Made by a program: the position numbers and the translations under genes. The notes beneath the pieces are model-generated. The model did not search any database and was not told the DNA's origin. It saw only the letters and a program-made list of their open reading frames with translations. Shown here in pieces: positions 1 through 7,847 of a DNA stretch of 64,000 nucleotides (its first letter is position 1; every line of letters starts with the position of its first letter). The stretch is from Bacillota bacterium (GTDB lineage: Bacteria > Bacillota > Clostridia > Oscillospirales > Oscillospiraceae), in contig JAEXCS010000040.1 in assembly GCA_023402075.1 (NCBI GenBank), positions 124,001 to 188,000 on the forward strand, in the 5' to 3' direction.

Positions 1-43
1 AGCACGGGCATATCAAATCATCAAAATTGGAGGAAAATCGAAG

Positions 44-961
44 ATGGCTATTACAGCTACTGACGTAAAGAACCTGCGCGAAATGACCGGCGTGGGCATG
101 ATGGACTGCAAAAAGGCCTTGGCCGCCACCGACGGCGACATTGACAAGGCTGTTGAATGGTTGCGTGAAAAGGGTATGGCGGCTTCTGCAAAGAAGGCCG
201 GCCGCATCGCTGCCGAAGGCGTTGCCCTGGCTGAGGTAATCGACGGTGTGGGCGCTCTGGTAGAGGTCAACGCCGAGACGGACTTCGTGGGCAAGAACGA
301 GAAGTTTGTAGAGTTCGTCAAGGGCGTGGCAGCCACGGTGGCAAAGCAGAATCCTGCCGATCTGGACGCGCTGATGGAGTGCAAGTACGAGGGCACCGAC
401 CTGACCGTCACCCAGCAGCAGCAGGAGATGGTTCTGGTCATCGGCGAGAACATCAAGGTTCGCCGCTTTGTCCGATTCGCCGAAGGTGTTTCCGTTCCTT
501 ATGTCCACGCCGGCGGCAAGATCGGCGTGCTGGTGAACTTCAAGACCGACCTGCCCGCCGAGAAGGTGGAGGCTGTGGGTAAAGACGTGGCTATGCAGAT
601 CGCTGCGCTGAATCCCCGCTTCTGGGACAAGTCTCAGGTTTCTCAGGAGATTCTGGACGAGGAAATGAAGATTCTTGTGGCCCAGATGGCCAACGACCCC
701 AAGATGGCTTCTAAGCCCGACGCGGTGAAGGAGAAAATTGCTTCCGGCAAGCTGAATAAGTTCTACGAGGAAAACTGCCTGCTTCAGCAGGAGTTCGTGA
801 AGGACGGCAGCATGACCGTAGAGGGGTATATCGCTGCTTCTGCAAAGGCTCTGGGTGGCTCTGTGGAGTTTGTTACCGCCACCCGCTTTGAAAAGGGCGA
901 GGGCATCGAGAAGAAGCAGGAGAACTTTGCCGACGAGATTGCCTCCATGGTGAAGGGCTGA
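44..961 (+). CDS. tsf: Elongation factor Ts
   Basis: EF-Ts is the guanine-nucleotide exchange factor that recycles EF-Tu during translation. The 305-residue product has the usual length. It opens with the UBA-like EF-Tu-binding domain carrying the TGVGMMDCKKAL motif (about residues 15-26) and then has the TDFVGKNEKF segment typical of the family core. The ATG at 44 follows a GGAGG about 10 bases upstream. rpsB normally precedes tsf and would lie just off the left edge; the first 43 bases are the intergenic tail. A strong terminator follows the gene, so it ends its operon. Confidence 0.98.
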   Translation: MAITATDVKNLREMTGVGMMDCKKALAATDGDIDKAVEWLREKGMAASAKKAGRIAAEGVALAEVIDGVGALVEVNAETDFVGKNEKFVEFVKGVAATVAKQNPADLDALMECKYEGTDLTVTQQQQEMVLVIGENIKVRRFVRFAEGVSVPYVHAGGKIGVLVNFKTDLPAEKVEAVGKDVAMQIAALNPRFWDKSQVSQEILDEEMKILVAQMANDPKMASKPDAVKEKIASGKLNKFYEENCLLQQEFVKDGSMTVEGYIAASAKALGGSVEFVTATRFEKGEGIEKKQENFADEIASMVKG

Positions 962-990
962 TTTCTTTTCAAAAACTCTTTAATAATTAG

Positions 991-1037
991 TGTGGGCACG
1001 GCGTCAGGATATTTTCCTGACGCCGTGCTTTTTTTGC
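991..1037 (+). terminator. Rho-independent terminator after tsf
   Basis: A GC-rich stem reads GCACGGCGTCAGGA and its complement around a short TATT loop and is followed by a run of seven T. It closes the rpsB-tsf unit. Confidence 0.9.
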
Positions 1038-1133
1038 AGGGGGGCATAGAAAATTTTACAGCCAGACTTGATCGCCTGAAAATGACTTTCAAACTCACAT
1101 TCTTTAAGCAGGCAGGGAGATTTTTCGGTGCGC

Positions 1134-1161
1134 TCACTTTTTTTCTCGGGAAGCATAGACT
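1134..1161 (+). promoter_or_regulatory. Possible SigE-type promoter for the Cys-rich gene
   Basis: TCACTTT (1134-1140) and CATAGACT (1154-1161) are 13 bases apart. They resemble the SigE consensus KMATATT-N13/14-CATACAHT, with five of seven and about seven of eight matches. A perfect 9-bp inverted repeat (TGAAAGAAA and its complement, 1166-1184) lies in the predicted leader. This rests on consensus matching only. Confidence 0.3.
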
Positions 1162-1210
1162 GGACTGAAAGAAATTTTCTTTCACAGCTACTTAAATAGG
1201 AGGTATTGCA

Positions 1211-2053
1211 ATGCCTGAAAAGATCATGCCCGGACCTGTGGATGACTCTCGCTGCATCCGCGAGGCGGTTTGCATTCACACCAAGAAAATTTTTGATTCG
1301 TGCAAAGATAAGGACTGTATCGAAGATCTGCGCTTCTATCCCAAGCTGCAGTACGTGGATGTTATCAACCGTGCGGTTTCTCTGAAGAGTGGCAACGCCA
1401 AGCTGCTGTATGTGTACGTAGATGTGGAACCGGTGACCTTCAACCGGGGCTGCTACGCCGTCGACATGCGGTTCTTCTATCAGGTGACGCTCCAAGCATA
1501 CCTGTGCACACCGAATCCCGTGACTGTGGAGGGCCTGTGTGTGTTTGACAAGCGTGTCCTGCTGTTTGGCAGCGAGGGCGGCGCCAAGGTCTTCTCCTCT
1601 GATTCCTGCGTGATGGATACACAGTGCCTGCGCACCGGGAATCCCCCCATCGCCGTGGTGGAAGCGGTCGACCCAATCGTTTTGGACGCTAAGCTGGTGG
1701 ATGTGTGCGGCTGCCGTCCTTGCGACTGCGACCTGTGCGAAATTCCGACCTTCATCAACGGCTATTTCGACGGCGAACTCAGCGCCGGAGAGGATGGGCG
1801 GAGAGTGTACGTAACTCTGGGACAGTTCTCCATCGTGCGTCTGGAGCGGGATACCCAGCTTCTGATCCCTGTGTACGATTACTGCATGCCCCAGAAGGAG
1901 TGCTCCGGCCCTGGCGGTGTCGACCCCTCTCAGGACCCCTGCGGTCTGTTCCGCAACATCAACTTCCCTGTGGGCGAGTTCTTCCCGCCCAACACGGTCA
2001 GCCGCTGCGAAACCTACGAGGAGACAAAAAACTGCTGCAAGTGCGGCAGGTAA
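1211..2053 (+). CDS. Cysteine-rich protein of unknown function
   Basis: This is a 280-residue protein with about 21 cysteines, grouped near the N-terminus (SRC, AVC, DSC, KDC), in a central CGCRPCDCDLC run, and in the last residues (NCCKCGR). There is no signal peptide or membrane segment. The ATG follows AGGAGG with good spacing, and the gene stands alone between two terminators. I recognise the N-terminal pattern (E-A-V-C-I, then DSCKDKDC) as occurring in clostridial hypothetical proteins but cannot assign a function. A disulfide-linked spore-surface role is an inference from cysteine content, a possible SigE promoter and the adjacent spoIIIA operon. Confidence 0.85.
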   Translation: MPEKIMPGPVDDSRCIREAVCIHTKKIFDSCKDKDCIEDLRFYPKLQYVDVINRAVSLKSGNAKLLYVYVDVEPVTFNRGCYAVDMRFFYQVTLQAYLCTPNPVTVEGLCVFDKRVLLFGSEGGAKVFSSDSCVMDTQCLRTGNPPIAVVEAVDPIVLDAKLVDVCGCRPCDCDLCEIPTFINGYFDGELSAGEDGRRVYVTLGQFSIVRLERDTQLLIPVYDYCMPQKECSGPGGVDPSQDPCGLFRNINFPVGEFFPPNTVSRCETYEETKNCCKCGR

Positions 2054-2059
2054 ATGCAA

Positions 2060-2100
2060 AAAGCGCCCGGTATTATAGAATACCGGGCGCTTTTTCCTTT
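2060..2100 (+). terminator. Rho-independent terminator
   Basis: A perfect stem, AAGCGCCCGGTATT and its complement, surrounds a short loop and is followed by five T. It separates the Cys-rich gene from the spoIIIA operon. Confidence 0.9.
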
Positions 2101-2110
2101 AAAATTTACG

Positions 2111-2139
2111 GCATAAAGGAGGACGGGCCTTCATATGGT
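2111..2139 (+). promoter_or_regulatory. SigE-like promoter of the spoIIIA operon
   Basis: GCATAAA (2111-2117) and CATATGGT (2132-2139) are 14 bases apart. They match the mother-cell SigE consensus at five of seven and about five of eight positions. spoIIIA is a SigE operon in Bacillus subtilis, which supports the reading. The predicted start near 2146 leaves a short leader with AAGGAGG at 2152-2158. Confidence 0.5.
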
Positions 2140-2165
2140 TTGGTATCGGACAAGGAGGATGGGAG

Positions 2166-3071
2166 ATGAAGGAACAAGGCGAGATTGCCAGATATCGGCA
2201 GGCGGCGGCATTTCTGCCGGTGCGGCTGCGTAAGCTGGCGGAAACGCTGCCGGGAGAAAAGAAAGTCGTGGCGGAGGAGTTTCGCCTTCGGACAGGCAGA
2301 CCTATGACGGTGCTGCTGCCCGAGGGAGAAAGCAGCCCGTGGGGGGCTGAGCCTCCGGTTGAACCAGAGGAGCTTGAAACACTGTGCGATCTGGGGGCCG
2401 AATTCTCCCGCTATGCCGCCGCAGAAACGCTGCGGGAGGGATTTTTGCCCGTGCGGGGCGGATTTCGCATTGGATTTTGCGGCTCTGCCGTGATGAAAGG
2501 TGGCGTGTGCACAAACCTGACCGATTTGTCCTCTGCCAACGTGCGGATCGCCCGGGAAAAGACAGGCATCGCAGAGGAGCTTGCGGAAGAACTTTTATCC
2601 GGCGGAGAGTTTGAGAGTACGCTGCTGCTGTCCCCCCCGGGAGGGGGGAAAACCACGCTGCTGCGGGATTTAATTCGCTGTGTCTCACAGAAGGGCCTGC
2701 GGGTGGGCCTTGCGGACGAGCGGGGAGAGGTGGCAGTCTGCTACCGGGGAAGACCGCAGATGGACATTGGCCCCTGCACGGACGTGCTGGACGGCTGCCC
2801 AAAGGCCGCCGCCATCCCCATGCTGCTGAGGACCATGAATCCTCAAATTGTAGCCGTCGATGAGATCACGGCGGAGGAGGACATCCGGGCCATAACCATG
2901 GCAGCAGGCTGCGGTGTGAAACTGCTGGCCACTGTCCACGCCGCCGATGTGGGAGAGCTTGCGCAAAGGCCGCTGTACAAGCGGCTTTTGGAGACAAAGG
3001 TATTTTGCCGCGCGGTGTGCATTCGGCGTACTGCCGAAGGGCGGAGCTATGAATTGGAGGAACTTTCGTGA
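2166..3071 (+). CDS. spoIIIAA: Stage III sporulation protein AA (ATPase)
   Basis: SpoIIIAA is the cytoplasmic secretion-type ATPase that is thought to power the SpoIIIA-SpoIIQ channel between mother cell and forespore. The 301-residue product has a Walker A motif SPPGGGKTT (about residues 155-163), a Walker B-like IVAVDEI near 226-232, and the family's AAGCGVKLLATVHA segment. Length matches the family. It is the first gene of an eight-gene operon and overlaps spoIIIAB by four bases (GTGA). Confidence 0.97.
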   Translation: MKEQGEIARYRQAAAFLPVRLRKLAETLPGEKKVVAEEFRLRTGRPMTVLLPEGESSPWGAEPPVEPEELETLCDLGAEFSRYAAAETLREGFLPVRGGFRIGFCGSAVMKGGVCTNLTDLSSANVRIAREKTGIAEELAEELLSGGEFESTLLLSPPGGGKTTLLRDLIRCVSQKGLRVGLADERGEVAVCYRGRPQMDIGPCTDVLDGCPKAAAIPMLLRTMNPQIVAVDEITAEEDIRAITMAAGCGVKLLATVHAADVGELAQRPLYKRLLETKVFCRAVCIRRTAEGRSYELEELS

Positions 3072-3565
3072 AAGCGCTGGGCAGTTTACTGCTTCTTTTG
3101 GGATTTGGTGCAATTTGGATGGGGGAGCTGCGTCGACGACAGAGGGAAACGGAGACACTGGATGAGCTGATTGCCGCGCTGGAAGAGATATCAGCGGGTA
3201 TCCGCCTGAGCCGAACGCCGCTGCCCAGGCTTTTGCGGCGGGTAAGTCGGTCCCGGCGCAGCGGAGATATCAGCGCATGGCTGACAAAGACGGCGGAGTC
3301 CCTTGAGCGTGGAGAGCCACTTCGCCCCGCGTGGGAGGCAGCTTCCCGCTGCCTTCCAATTCAGGACGATGCGCGGGAAATTGTTGCCGGACTAGGGTAC
3401 AAGCTGTCGGGTGACGAGACAGAAATTTGTAAAGGAATAATGCTTTCCACGGATTGGATCAGAAAGAGAGTAGAAGAGAAAAAGAGTGAAAAAAGGAATA
3501 GCTTCAGGCAGACCACGGCAGTTTGCTTTTCCGCCGCCGCGCTGCTGCTGATTCTCCTCCTGTGA
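3068..3565 (+). CDS. spoIIIAB: Stage III sporulation protein AB
   Basis: The 165-residue protein has a hydrophobic N-terminus (LGSLLLLLGFGAIWMG), a helical middle rich in Arg and Glu, and a C-terminal membrane helix (TAVCFSAAALLLILLL), the family's arrangement. In the engulfment channel it resembles a type II secretion F-like component. The start is GTG at 3068, overlapping the spoIIIAA stop. Confidence 0.95.
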   Translation: MKALGSLLLLLGFGAIWMGELRRRQRETETLDELIAALEEISAGIRLSRTPLPRLLRRVSRSRRSGDISAWLTKTAESLERGEPLRPAWEAASRCLPIQDDAREIVAGLGYKLSGDETEICKGIMLSTDWIRKRVEEKKSEKRNSFRQTTAVCFSAAALLLILLL

Positions 3566-3590
3566 AGGACATACGAAAGGAATATTTAAC

Positions 3591-3785
3591 ATGGACGTTG
3601 ATTTAATCTTTCGAATTGCCGCCATTGGCATTCTGGTGGCAGTGCTGAACCAGCTCCTGGTGCGTTCCGGCCGGGAGGAGCAGGCTATGATGACGACGCT
3701 GGCGGGTCTGGTGGTGGTTTTAATGATGATGGTGCGGCAGATCAGCGATTTGTTTCAGCTCATCAAGACTCTGTTTGGATTCTGA
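3591..3785 (+). CDS. spoIIIAC: Stage III sporulation protein AC
   Basis: This is a 64-residue, two-helix membrane protein, about the size of SpoIIIAC in other spore formers. It is Ile/Leu/Val-rich with a short charged linker (RSGREEQ) between the helices. It is the third gene of the operon, and its stop overlaps the spoIIIAD start by one base. Confidence 0.95.
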   Translation: MDVDLIFRIAAIGILVAVLNQLLVRSGREEQAMMTTLAGLVVVLMMMVRQISDLFQLIKTLFGF

Positions 3786-4174
3786 TGGGACAGGTCATGC
3801 AGATTACGCTGGTGTGCGTGGTGACGGCGCTGCTGGCGGCAGCGGTACGCCGGGGCGCGCCGGAGGCGGCTTTGCTGCTGGGGTTGGCCGCAGCCGTGGC
3901 GGCGGTGCTGGCCCTATCCGAAAGTCTGCGGAGCCTGATGGACTTTTTCGCGGAGCTTACCGCCCAGACCGGGGTATCCAACGAGCTGTTCGTGCCCCTT
4001 TACAAAACTGTGGGTATTGCGCTGGTGGTGAAGATTGGAAGCGGGTTATGCAAGGATGCGGGAGCGGTGGCGCTGGCCTCCGCTGTGGAGATTGCGGGGG
4101 CGGTATGCGCCTTGCTGGCGGCGCTGCCGCTTTTGCAAAAGGCGATGGACGTCCTGCTGGAGCTGATGGGATGA
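3785..4174 (+). CDS. spoIIIAD: Stage III sporulation protein AD
   Basis: This is a 129-residue polytopic membrane protein with three or four hydrophobic segments. The middle motif SNELFVPLYKTVGIALVVKI is characteristic of SpoIIIAD. The ATG at 3785 overlaps the spoIIIAC TGA, and its own TGA overlaps the next ATG, so translation is probably coupled. Confidence 0.95.
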   Translation: MGQVMQITLVCVVTALLAAAVRRGAPEAALLLGLAAAVAAVLALSESLRSLMDFFAELTAQTGVSNELFVPLYKTVGIALVVKIGSGLCKDAGAVALASAVEIAGAVCALLAALPLLQKAMDVLLELMG

Positions 4175-5244
4175 AACGATGGCTTTTGGCGGTGCTTTTG
4201 GCGCTGCTATTTACCATTCCTGTATCCGCCGCAGAGGTGCCGGACGAGCTGTGGTCCGCTTTGCCGGAGGGAACGGAGTCAATTTTGGAAAACACAGACC
4301 TCTCCGGTGCAGACCCGCTGGGCGGGGGCGCAGCCCAGATAGTTCAAAACATCGTGGGACAGGCAAAGTCCGTGCTGCTTCAGCGGCTGCGGGGCGCGGT
4401 AAGCATCTTGCTGGTAGCGCTGCTGTGTGGTGCGGTGGACGGTTTTTCTCAGACTGCCGGGGGCGCGGCCCCAAAGCTGGTGCTGGCGGCGGGAGCACTG
4501 TCGATAACACTGCTGGCAGCAGGCAGCTTTGAAAGCCTGATCGGCATGGGCGGCGGAACCATTCAGGATTTAAACGAATTTGCAAAAGTCCTGCTGCCGG
4601 TGCTGGCAGCGGCCACGGCCATCAGCGGCTCCGTCACCACCGCCACGGTACAGCAGATAACAGCGGTACTGTTTACCGGATTGCTTTTGAAGCTGATTCA
4701 AGAGCTGCTGCTGCCGCTGACATACCTTTACATCGGGACGCTTACTGCCGCCGCCTGCCTGCCGGGCGGGAGACTGGGAAACATTGCCGAGGCGCTGCGT
4801 AAGTGCATTTCATGGATTCTGTGCGGCTCTTTGACGGCGTTTACCCTGTATCTCTCCATTGCCCATATCATCTCCGGTGCGGCGGACGAAACAGCGGTGA
4901 AGCTAGCAAGCTCTGCGGTGGCTGGGATGGTTCCCGTGGTGGGAAGCATTATCGCTGAGGCAGCAGGGACGGTGCTGGCCGGGGCGGGCATGCTGAAAAA
5001 TGCCATCGGAATTTTCGGAACGCTGGCGGTGCTGGCAGCCTGTGCGTGGCCCTTTCTGCATCTGGGCATTCAATATCTGCTGTATAAGCTGGCGGGCTTT
5101 TTGGCAGGAGTGATCGGCTCTCCGGAGCTGTGCAAGCTGATTGACGGCCTTGGCAGCGCCTTCGGGCTGGTGCTGGGAATGACGGGAGCCAGCGCACTGC
5201 TGCTGCTGATTGCGATTTTGTCTTCCATGGCGGCGGTTGTGTGA
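4171..5244 (+). CDS. spoIIIAE: Stage III sporulation protein AE
   Basis: The 357-residue protein begins with a signal peptide (MKRWLLAVLLALLFTIPVSA) and continues with about seven hydrophobic segments. It is the large membrane component of the SpoIIIA channel. The frame is open further upstream, but the ATG at 4171 overlaps the spoIIIAD stop and starts the signal sequence, so I chose it. It is somewhat shorter than the B. subtilis protein, mostly before the first membrane segment. Confidence 0.95.
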   Translation: MKRWLLAVLLALLFTIPVSAAEVPDELWSALPEGTESILENTDLSGADPLGGGAAQIVQNIVGQAKSVLLQRLRGAVSILLVALLCGAVDGFSQTAGGAAPKLVLAAGALSITLLAAGSFESLIGMGGGTIQDLNEFAKVLLPVLAAATAISGSVTTATVQQITAVLFTGLLLKLIQELLLPLTYLYIGTLTAAACLPGGRLGNIAEALRKCISWILCGSLTAFTLYLSIAHIISGAADETAVKLASSAVAGMVPVVGSIIAEAAGTVLAGAGMLKNAIGIFGTLAVLAACAWPFLHLGIQYLLYKLAGFLAGVIGSPELCKLIDGLGSAFGLVLGMTGASALLLLIAILSSMAAVV

Positions 5245-5260
5245 AAGGGGGGAGGGCGCG

Positions 5261-5737
5261 ATGATTGAGGCAATCAGAAGCTGGATTATCTCCGTGGCGG
5301 CGGCGGCCTTCCTTGTTTCTTTGTCCCAAAGCCTGATTCCGGAGGGAACTGTGCGGAAAATTGCGGGCTTTGCCGGGGGCGTGGTGCTGCTGCTGGTGAT
5401 GCTGAAACCCTTTCCGGGAGTGGATGTAAGCGGTCTGGAGCTGGGGTATGAGGACTATGCCGTGGAAATCCAACAACGCCAGACAGAGCTGAAGGAACAG
5501 AGTGACCGGACGATGGGAGAACTCATAGCGGAGAAGACGGAAGCATATATTTTGGACAAAGCCGCGGCGCTGGGGATTTCATGCACCGTGCGGGTGCTGA
5601 CGGAGCCGGGGGAGGACGGCACACCCATTCCGGCGGGCGCAGAGCTGACAGGGCAGAAATCGGATGCTCTGGCGGACTATATGGAGCGGGAGCTTGGAAT
5701 TCCAAAAGAGAGGCAGGTCTATCATGAAACAGGCTGA
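5261..5737 (+). CDS. spoIIIAF: Stage III sporulation protein AF
   Basis: The 158-residue protein has two N-terminal membrane helices (about residues 7-25 and 33-50), a helical linker rich in Gln and Glu, and a soluble C-terminal domain. It is shorter than the roughly 200-residue B. subtilis protein. The ATG at 5261 follows a GGGGGGAGGG purine tract. The 3' end overlaps spoIIIAG by 14 bases. Confidence 0.93.
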   Translation: MIEAIRSWIISVAAAAFLVSLSQSLIPEGTVRKIAGFAGGVVLLLVMLKPFPGVDVSGLELGYEDYAVEIQQRQTELKEQSDRTMGELIAEKTEAYILDKAAALGISCTVRVLTEPGEDGTPIPAGAELTGQKSDALADYMERELGIPKERQVYHETG

Positions 5738-6233
5738 GACGGTGAAAAAGCTCTGGAGCCGCTGGAAATACGCGGTTTTGGTGGCGGCGGCGGGCGTAGC
5801 CCTGCTTTTGCTTCCCTCTGGGAACGAAAAGACCGCCGACACGGTTCCGGAAGAGCGCATACAGGACGTGGTACAGGAGACGCAGGCAAGTATGGAAAAA
5901 ATTCTGATGAAAATTGACGGCGTGGGCGAGCTGCACCTGATGCTGACGGCGGACACGGGTACGGAGCGCAGTCTGGCGCAGGACACAGATTTGCGTTACA
6001 GCGGCGACACCGCCGCACCCACGGATTATCAGCGAAAAAGTGAAACGGTGCTTGCGGGGAAAAGCGGTGCACAGGAGCCGGTGGTAACGGGGACCCGCTG
6101 CCCCACATTTCGGGGCGCGCTGGTGGTTTGCCAGGGCGCGGGAGACGCACAGGTGCGTCTGGCGGTGACGGCCGCGGTGGCCGCGCTGACGGGCCTGGGG
6201 TCGGATCGGATTACGGTGGTAAAATGTCAGTGA
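5724..6233 (+). CDS. spoIIIAG: Stage III sporulation protein AG
   Basis: The 169-residue protein has one N-terminal membrane helix (about residues 13-30) and an extracytoplasmic domain with the GVGELHLMLT ring-building-motif-like segment. SpoIIIAG forms a large ring in the intermembrane space. The ATG at 5724 lies inside the spoIIIAF end, with GAGAGGCAGG upstream. Confidence 0.94.
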   Translation: MKQAETVKKLWSRWKYAVLVAAAGVALLLLPSGNEKTADTVPEERIQDVVQETQASMEKILMKIDGVGELHLMLTADTGTERSLAQDTDLRYSGDTAAPTDYQRKSETVLAGKSGAQEPVVTGTRCPTFRGALVVCQGAGDAQVRLAVTAAVAALTGLGSDRITVVKCQ

Positions 6234-6256
6234 TATTTTGGAGGAGGAAGCAGAAT

Positions 6257-6826
6257 ATGAGAGGAAACTGGAAACGCTATACCGTGGTGGTGACGATGCT
6301 GGTGCTGATCTGCGCGGCGGCGGCCCTGAACTGGCAGGCGACGCAGAATGCCGCTCCGGCGGGGGCAGGAAGCTCCGGGCAGTCGGGCGGTAAGCTGCTG
6401 GGCGAGGCGGCTCTTGTCTCCGGGGGAGATGGTTCCGCTGCGCCGGTGGACGAGACGGGGGTTTACACGGGATCGGATTATTTTGCCTCCGCCCGCCTGA
6501 CCCGCCAGCAGGCGCGGGATTCCGCCGTGTCCCTGCTGCAGCAGGCAGCGGATGAGGACGGCGCTTCTCAAGGGGCGCTTGATCAGGCAACGCAGGGAAT
6601 TCAGGCCATGGCGCAGTTCACCATGGCGGAGGCGCAGATTGAAAATCTGGTGACGGCCAAGGGCTATACCGACTGCGTGGCGTTTATGAGCGAGGACAGT
6701 CTCAGTGTGGTGGTGTCCACCGCCAGCGGAGAGCTTGCAGACACGGACGTGGCGAAAATTACCGACATCGCCATGACAGAAACAGGCTATCCTGCGGGAA
6801 ATATCAAGATCATGGCGGCAAATTAG
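6257..6826 (+). CDS. spoIIIAH: Stage III sporulation protein AH
   Basis: SpoIIIAH is the mother-cell half of the zipper that binds SpoIIQ across the intermembrane space. The 189-residue protein has a single N-terminal helix (about residues 8-25), a low-complexity Gly/Ala/Ser linker, then the ring-building domain with QARDSAVSLLQQAADE. I chose the ATG at 6257 because GGAGGAGG sits 9 bases upstream; an in-frame ATG at 6224 lacks a good ribosome site. No terminator follows. Confidence 0.94.
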   Translation: MRGNWKRYTVVVTMLVLICAAAALNWQATQNAAPAGAGSSGQSGGKLLGEAALVSGGDGSAAPVDETGVYTGSDYFASARLTRQQARDSAVSLLQQAADEDGASQGALDQATQGIQAMAQFTMAEAQIENLVTAKGYTDCVAFMSEDSLSVVVSTASGELADTDVAKITDIAMTETGYPAGNIKIMAAN

Positions 6827-6829
6827 CTG

Positions 6830-6858
6830 TTGTAATTTTTAAAGAACCATGGTAAACT
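6830..6858 (+). promoter_or_regulatory. SigA-type promoter for the Asp23-nusB unit
   Basis: TTGTAA (6830-6835) and TAAACT (6853-6858) have 17-bp spacing. The element sits directly after spoIIIAH and would let the following vegetative genes be expressed independently of sporulation. A 5-bp CCCGG/CCGGG hairpin lies in the leader at 6879-6894. Confidence 0.5.
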
Positions 6859-6917
6859 AATATGCACGAAAGAAGGGACCCGGTTGTCACCGGGCGACGA
6901 AAAGGAGCGTGAATGCC

Positions 6918-7292
6918 ATGGGTGAAGGCCGGGAATACATGATTCTGCCGGAGGAAAACGGCAGCATCAATATCGCGGAGGAAGTGATCGCCGCCATCGC
7001 TGTGGGCGCCGTCCGGGATGTGGAAGGCGTGTCCGGGATGATCGGCGGCATGGGCGGCAGCGTGACCGACCTGATGAACAAGAAAAACGCCAGAAAAGGC
7101 ACACGGGGCGTGAAAATCGACATGACCGGCGCGTCTTTGGCGCTGGATGTGTACCTGACGGTTTCATACGGGCACCCCATCCCCGAGGTGGCGGAGAATG
7201 CGCAAAAGGCCGTTGTTTCCTCGGTAGAGGCTATGACCGGCTGCCCGGTGGGCACGGTGAACATTCATGTGGACGGCGTGACGCTGGACTGA
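6918..7292 (+). CDS. Asp23/Gls24 family envelope stress protein
   Basis: This 124-residue protein belongs to the Asp23/Gls24 (DUF322) family, whose members associate with the membrane and are linked to envelope stress. Family signs are the early INIAEEVIAAIAVGAV segment, the VYLTVSYGHPIPEVAENAQ core and the C-terminal VNIHVDGV. An upstream in-frame GTG (6909) lies only one base from AAAGGAG, so the ATG at 6918, ten bases away, is the better start. It commonly precedes nusB in Firmicutes, as here. Confidence 0.93.
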   Translation: MGEGREYMILPEENGSINIAEEVIAAIAVGAVRDVEGVSGMIGGMGGSVTDLMNKKNARKGTRGVKIDMTGASLALDVYLTVSYGHPIPEVAENAQKAVVSSVEAMTGCPVGTVNIHVDGVTLD

Positions 7293-7316
7293 GAAAGATA
7301 GAGGACGAAACGGTTT

Positions 7317-7769
7317 ATGGTACGGAACGTTGCACGGGAAATTGCCATCCATCTGGCCTATGAGCTGAGCTTTACGGATGTGACGGCGGAGGAGCTGCTG
7401 GCTGGGCGGCTGACGGCGGAACGCTTTGAAACCCTTGCGGGGGAGGACCCGCTTTACGCCGATGCGCCCAACGAGAAGCAGGCGGACTATATCCGCCGTC
7501 TGGTGCTGGGCGTGCGGGAGCACGCGGCTGAGCTGGACGGCTACATTTCCAAGTACGCGGTGGGCTGGAGCTTTGCCCGGATTCCTCTGGTGGCTTCCGC
7601 CATTATGCGGGTTTGCATGTACGAGGTTCTGTACATGCAGGACGTTCCCAACAGCGCGGCCATCAACGAGGCCGTGGAAATCTCCAAAAAATACGAAACG
7701 CCGGAGACGGTGAAGTTCATCAACGGGATTCTCGGCAGCTTTGCCCGCCAGGAATGTCCGCAGGATTGA
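7317..7769 (+). CDS. nusB: Transcription antitermination factor NusB
   Basis: NusB binds boxA RNA with S10 in rRNA antitermination. The 150-residue product is all-helical, with the family signatures VREHAAELDGYI, PNSAAINEAVEISKKY and TVKFINGILGS. It lies 24 bases after the Asp23-family gene and is followed by a terminator. Confidence 0.97.
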   Translation: MVRNVAREIAIHLAYELSFTDVTAEELLAGRLTAERFETLAGEDPLYADAPNEKQADYIRRLVLGVREHAAELDGYISKYAVGWSFARIPLVASAIMRVCMYEVLYMQDVPNSAAINEAVEISKKYETPETVKFINGILGSFARQECPQD

Positions 7770-7773
7770 TTGA

Positions 7774-7809
7774 AAACGGGGCGGGCATGATTGCCCGCCC
7801 CGTTTTTTT
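7774..7809 (+). terminator. Terminator between nusB and xseA
   Basis: A perfect 13-bp stem (ACGGGGCGGGCA with its complement) around TGAT is followed by seven T. It lies just before the xseA leader. No obvious new promoter is seen before xseA, so xseA may depend on read-through. Confidence 0.85.
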
Positions 7810-7847
7810 GTCCAATACGAAAGAACCGCAAGGAAGAAGGTGCGTTT

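Noticed and set aside
1004..2059. 351-aa minus-strand frame opposite the Cys-rich gene
   Set aside because: It runs through two terminators and is a mirror of the coding strand; the plus-strand gene has a good ribosome site.
3775..4170. N-terminal extension of spoIIIAE
   Set aside because: It overlaps all of spoIIIAD in another frame; the signal peptide begins at 4171.
5523..6590. 355-aa minus-strand frame opposite spoIIIAF-AH
   Set aside because: It is antisense to three recognised overlapping genes and has Pro/Arg-rich shadow composition.
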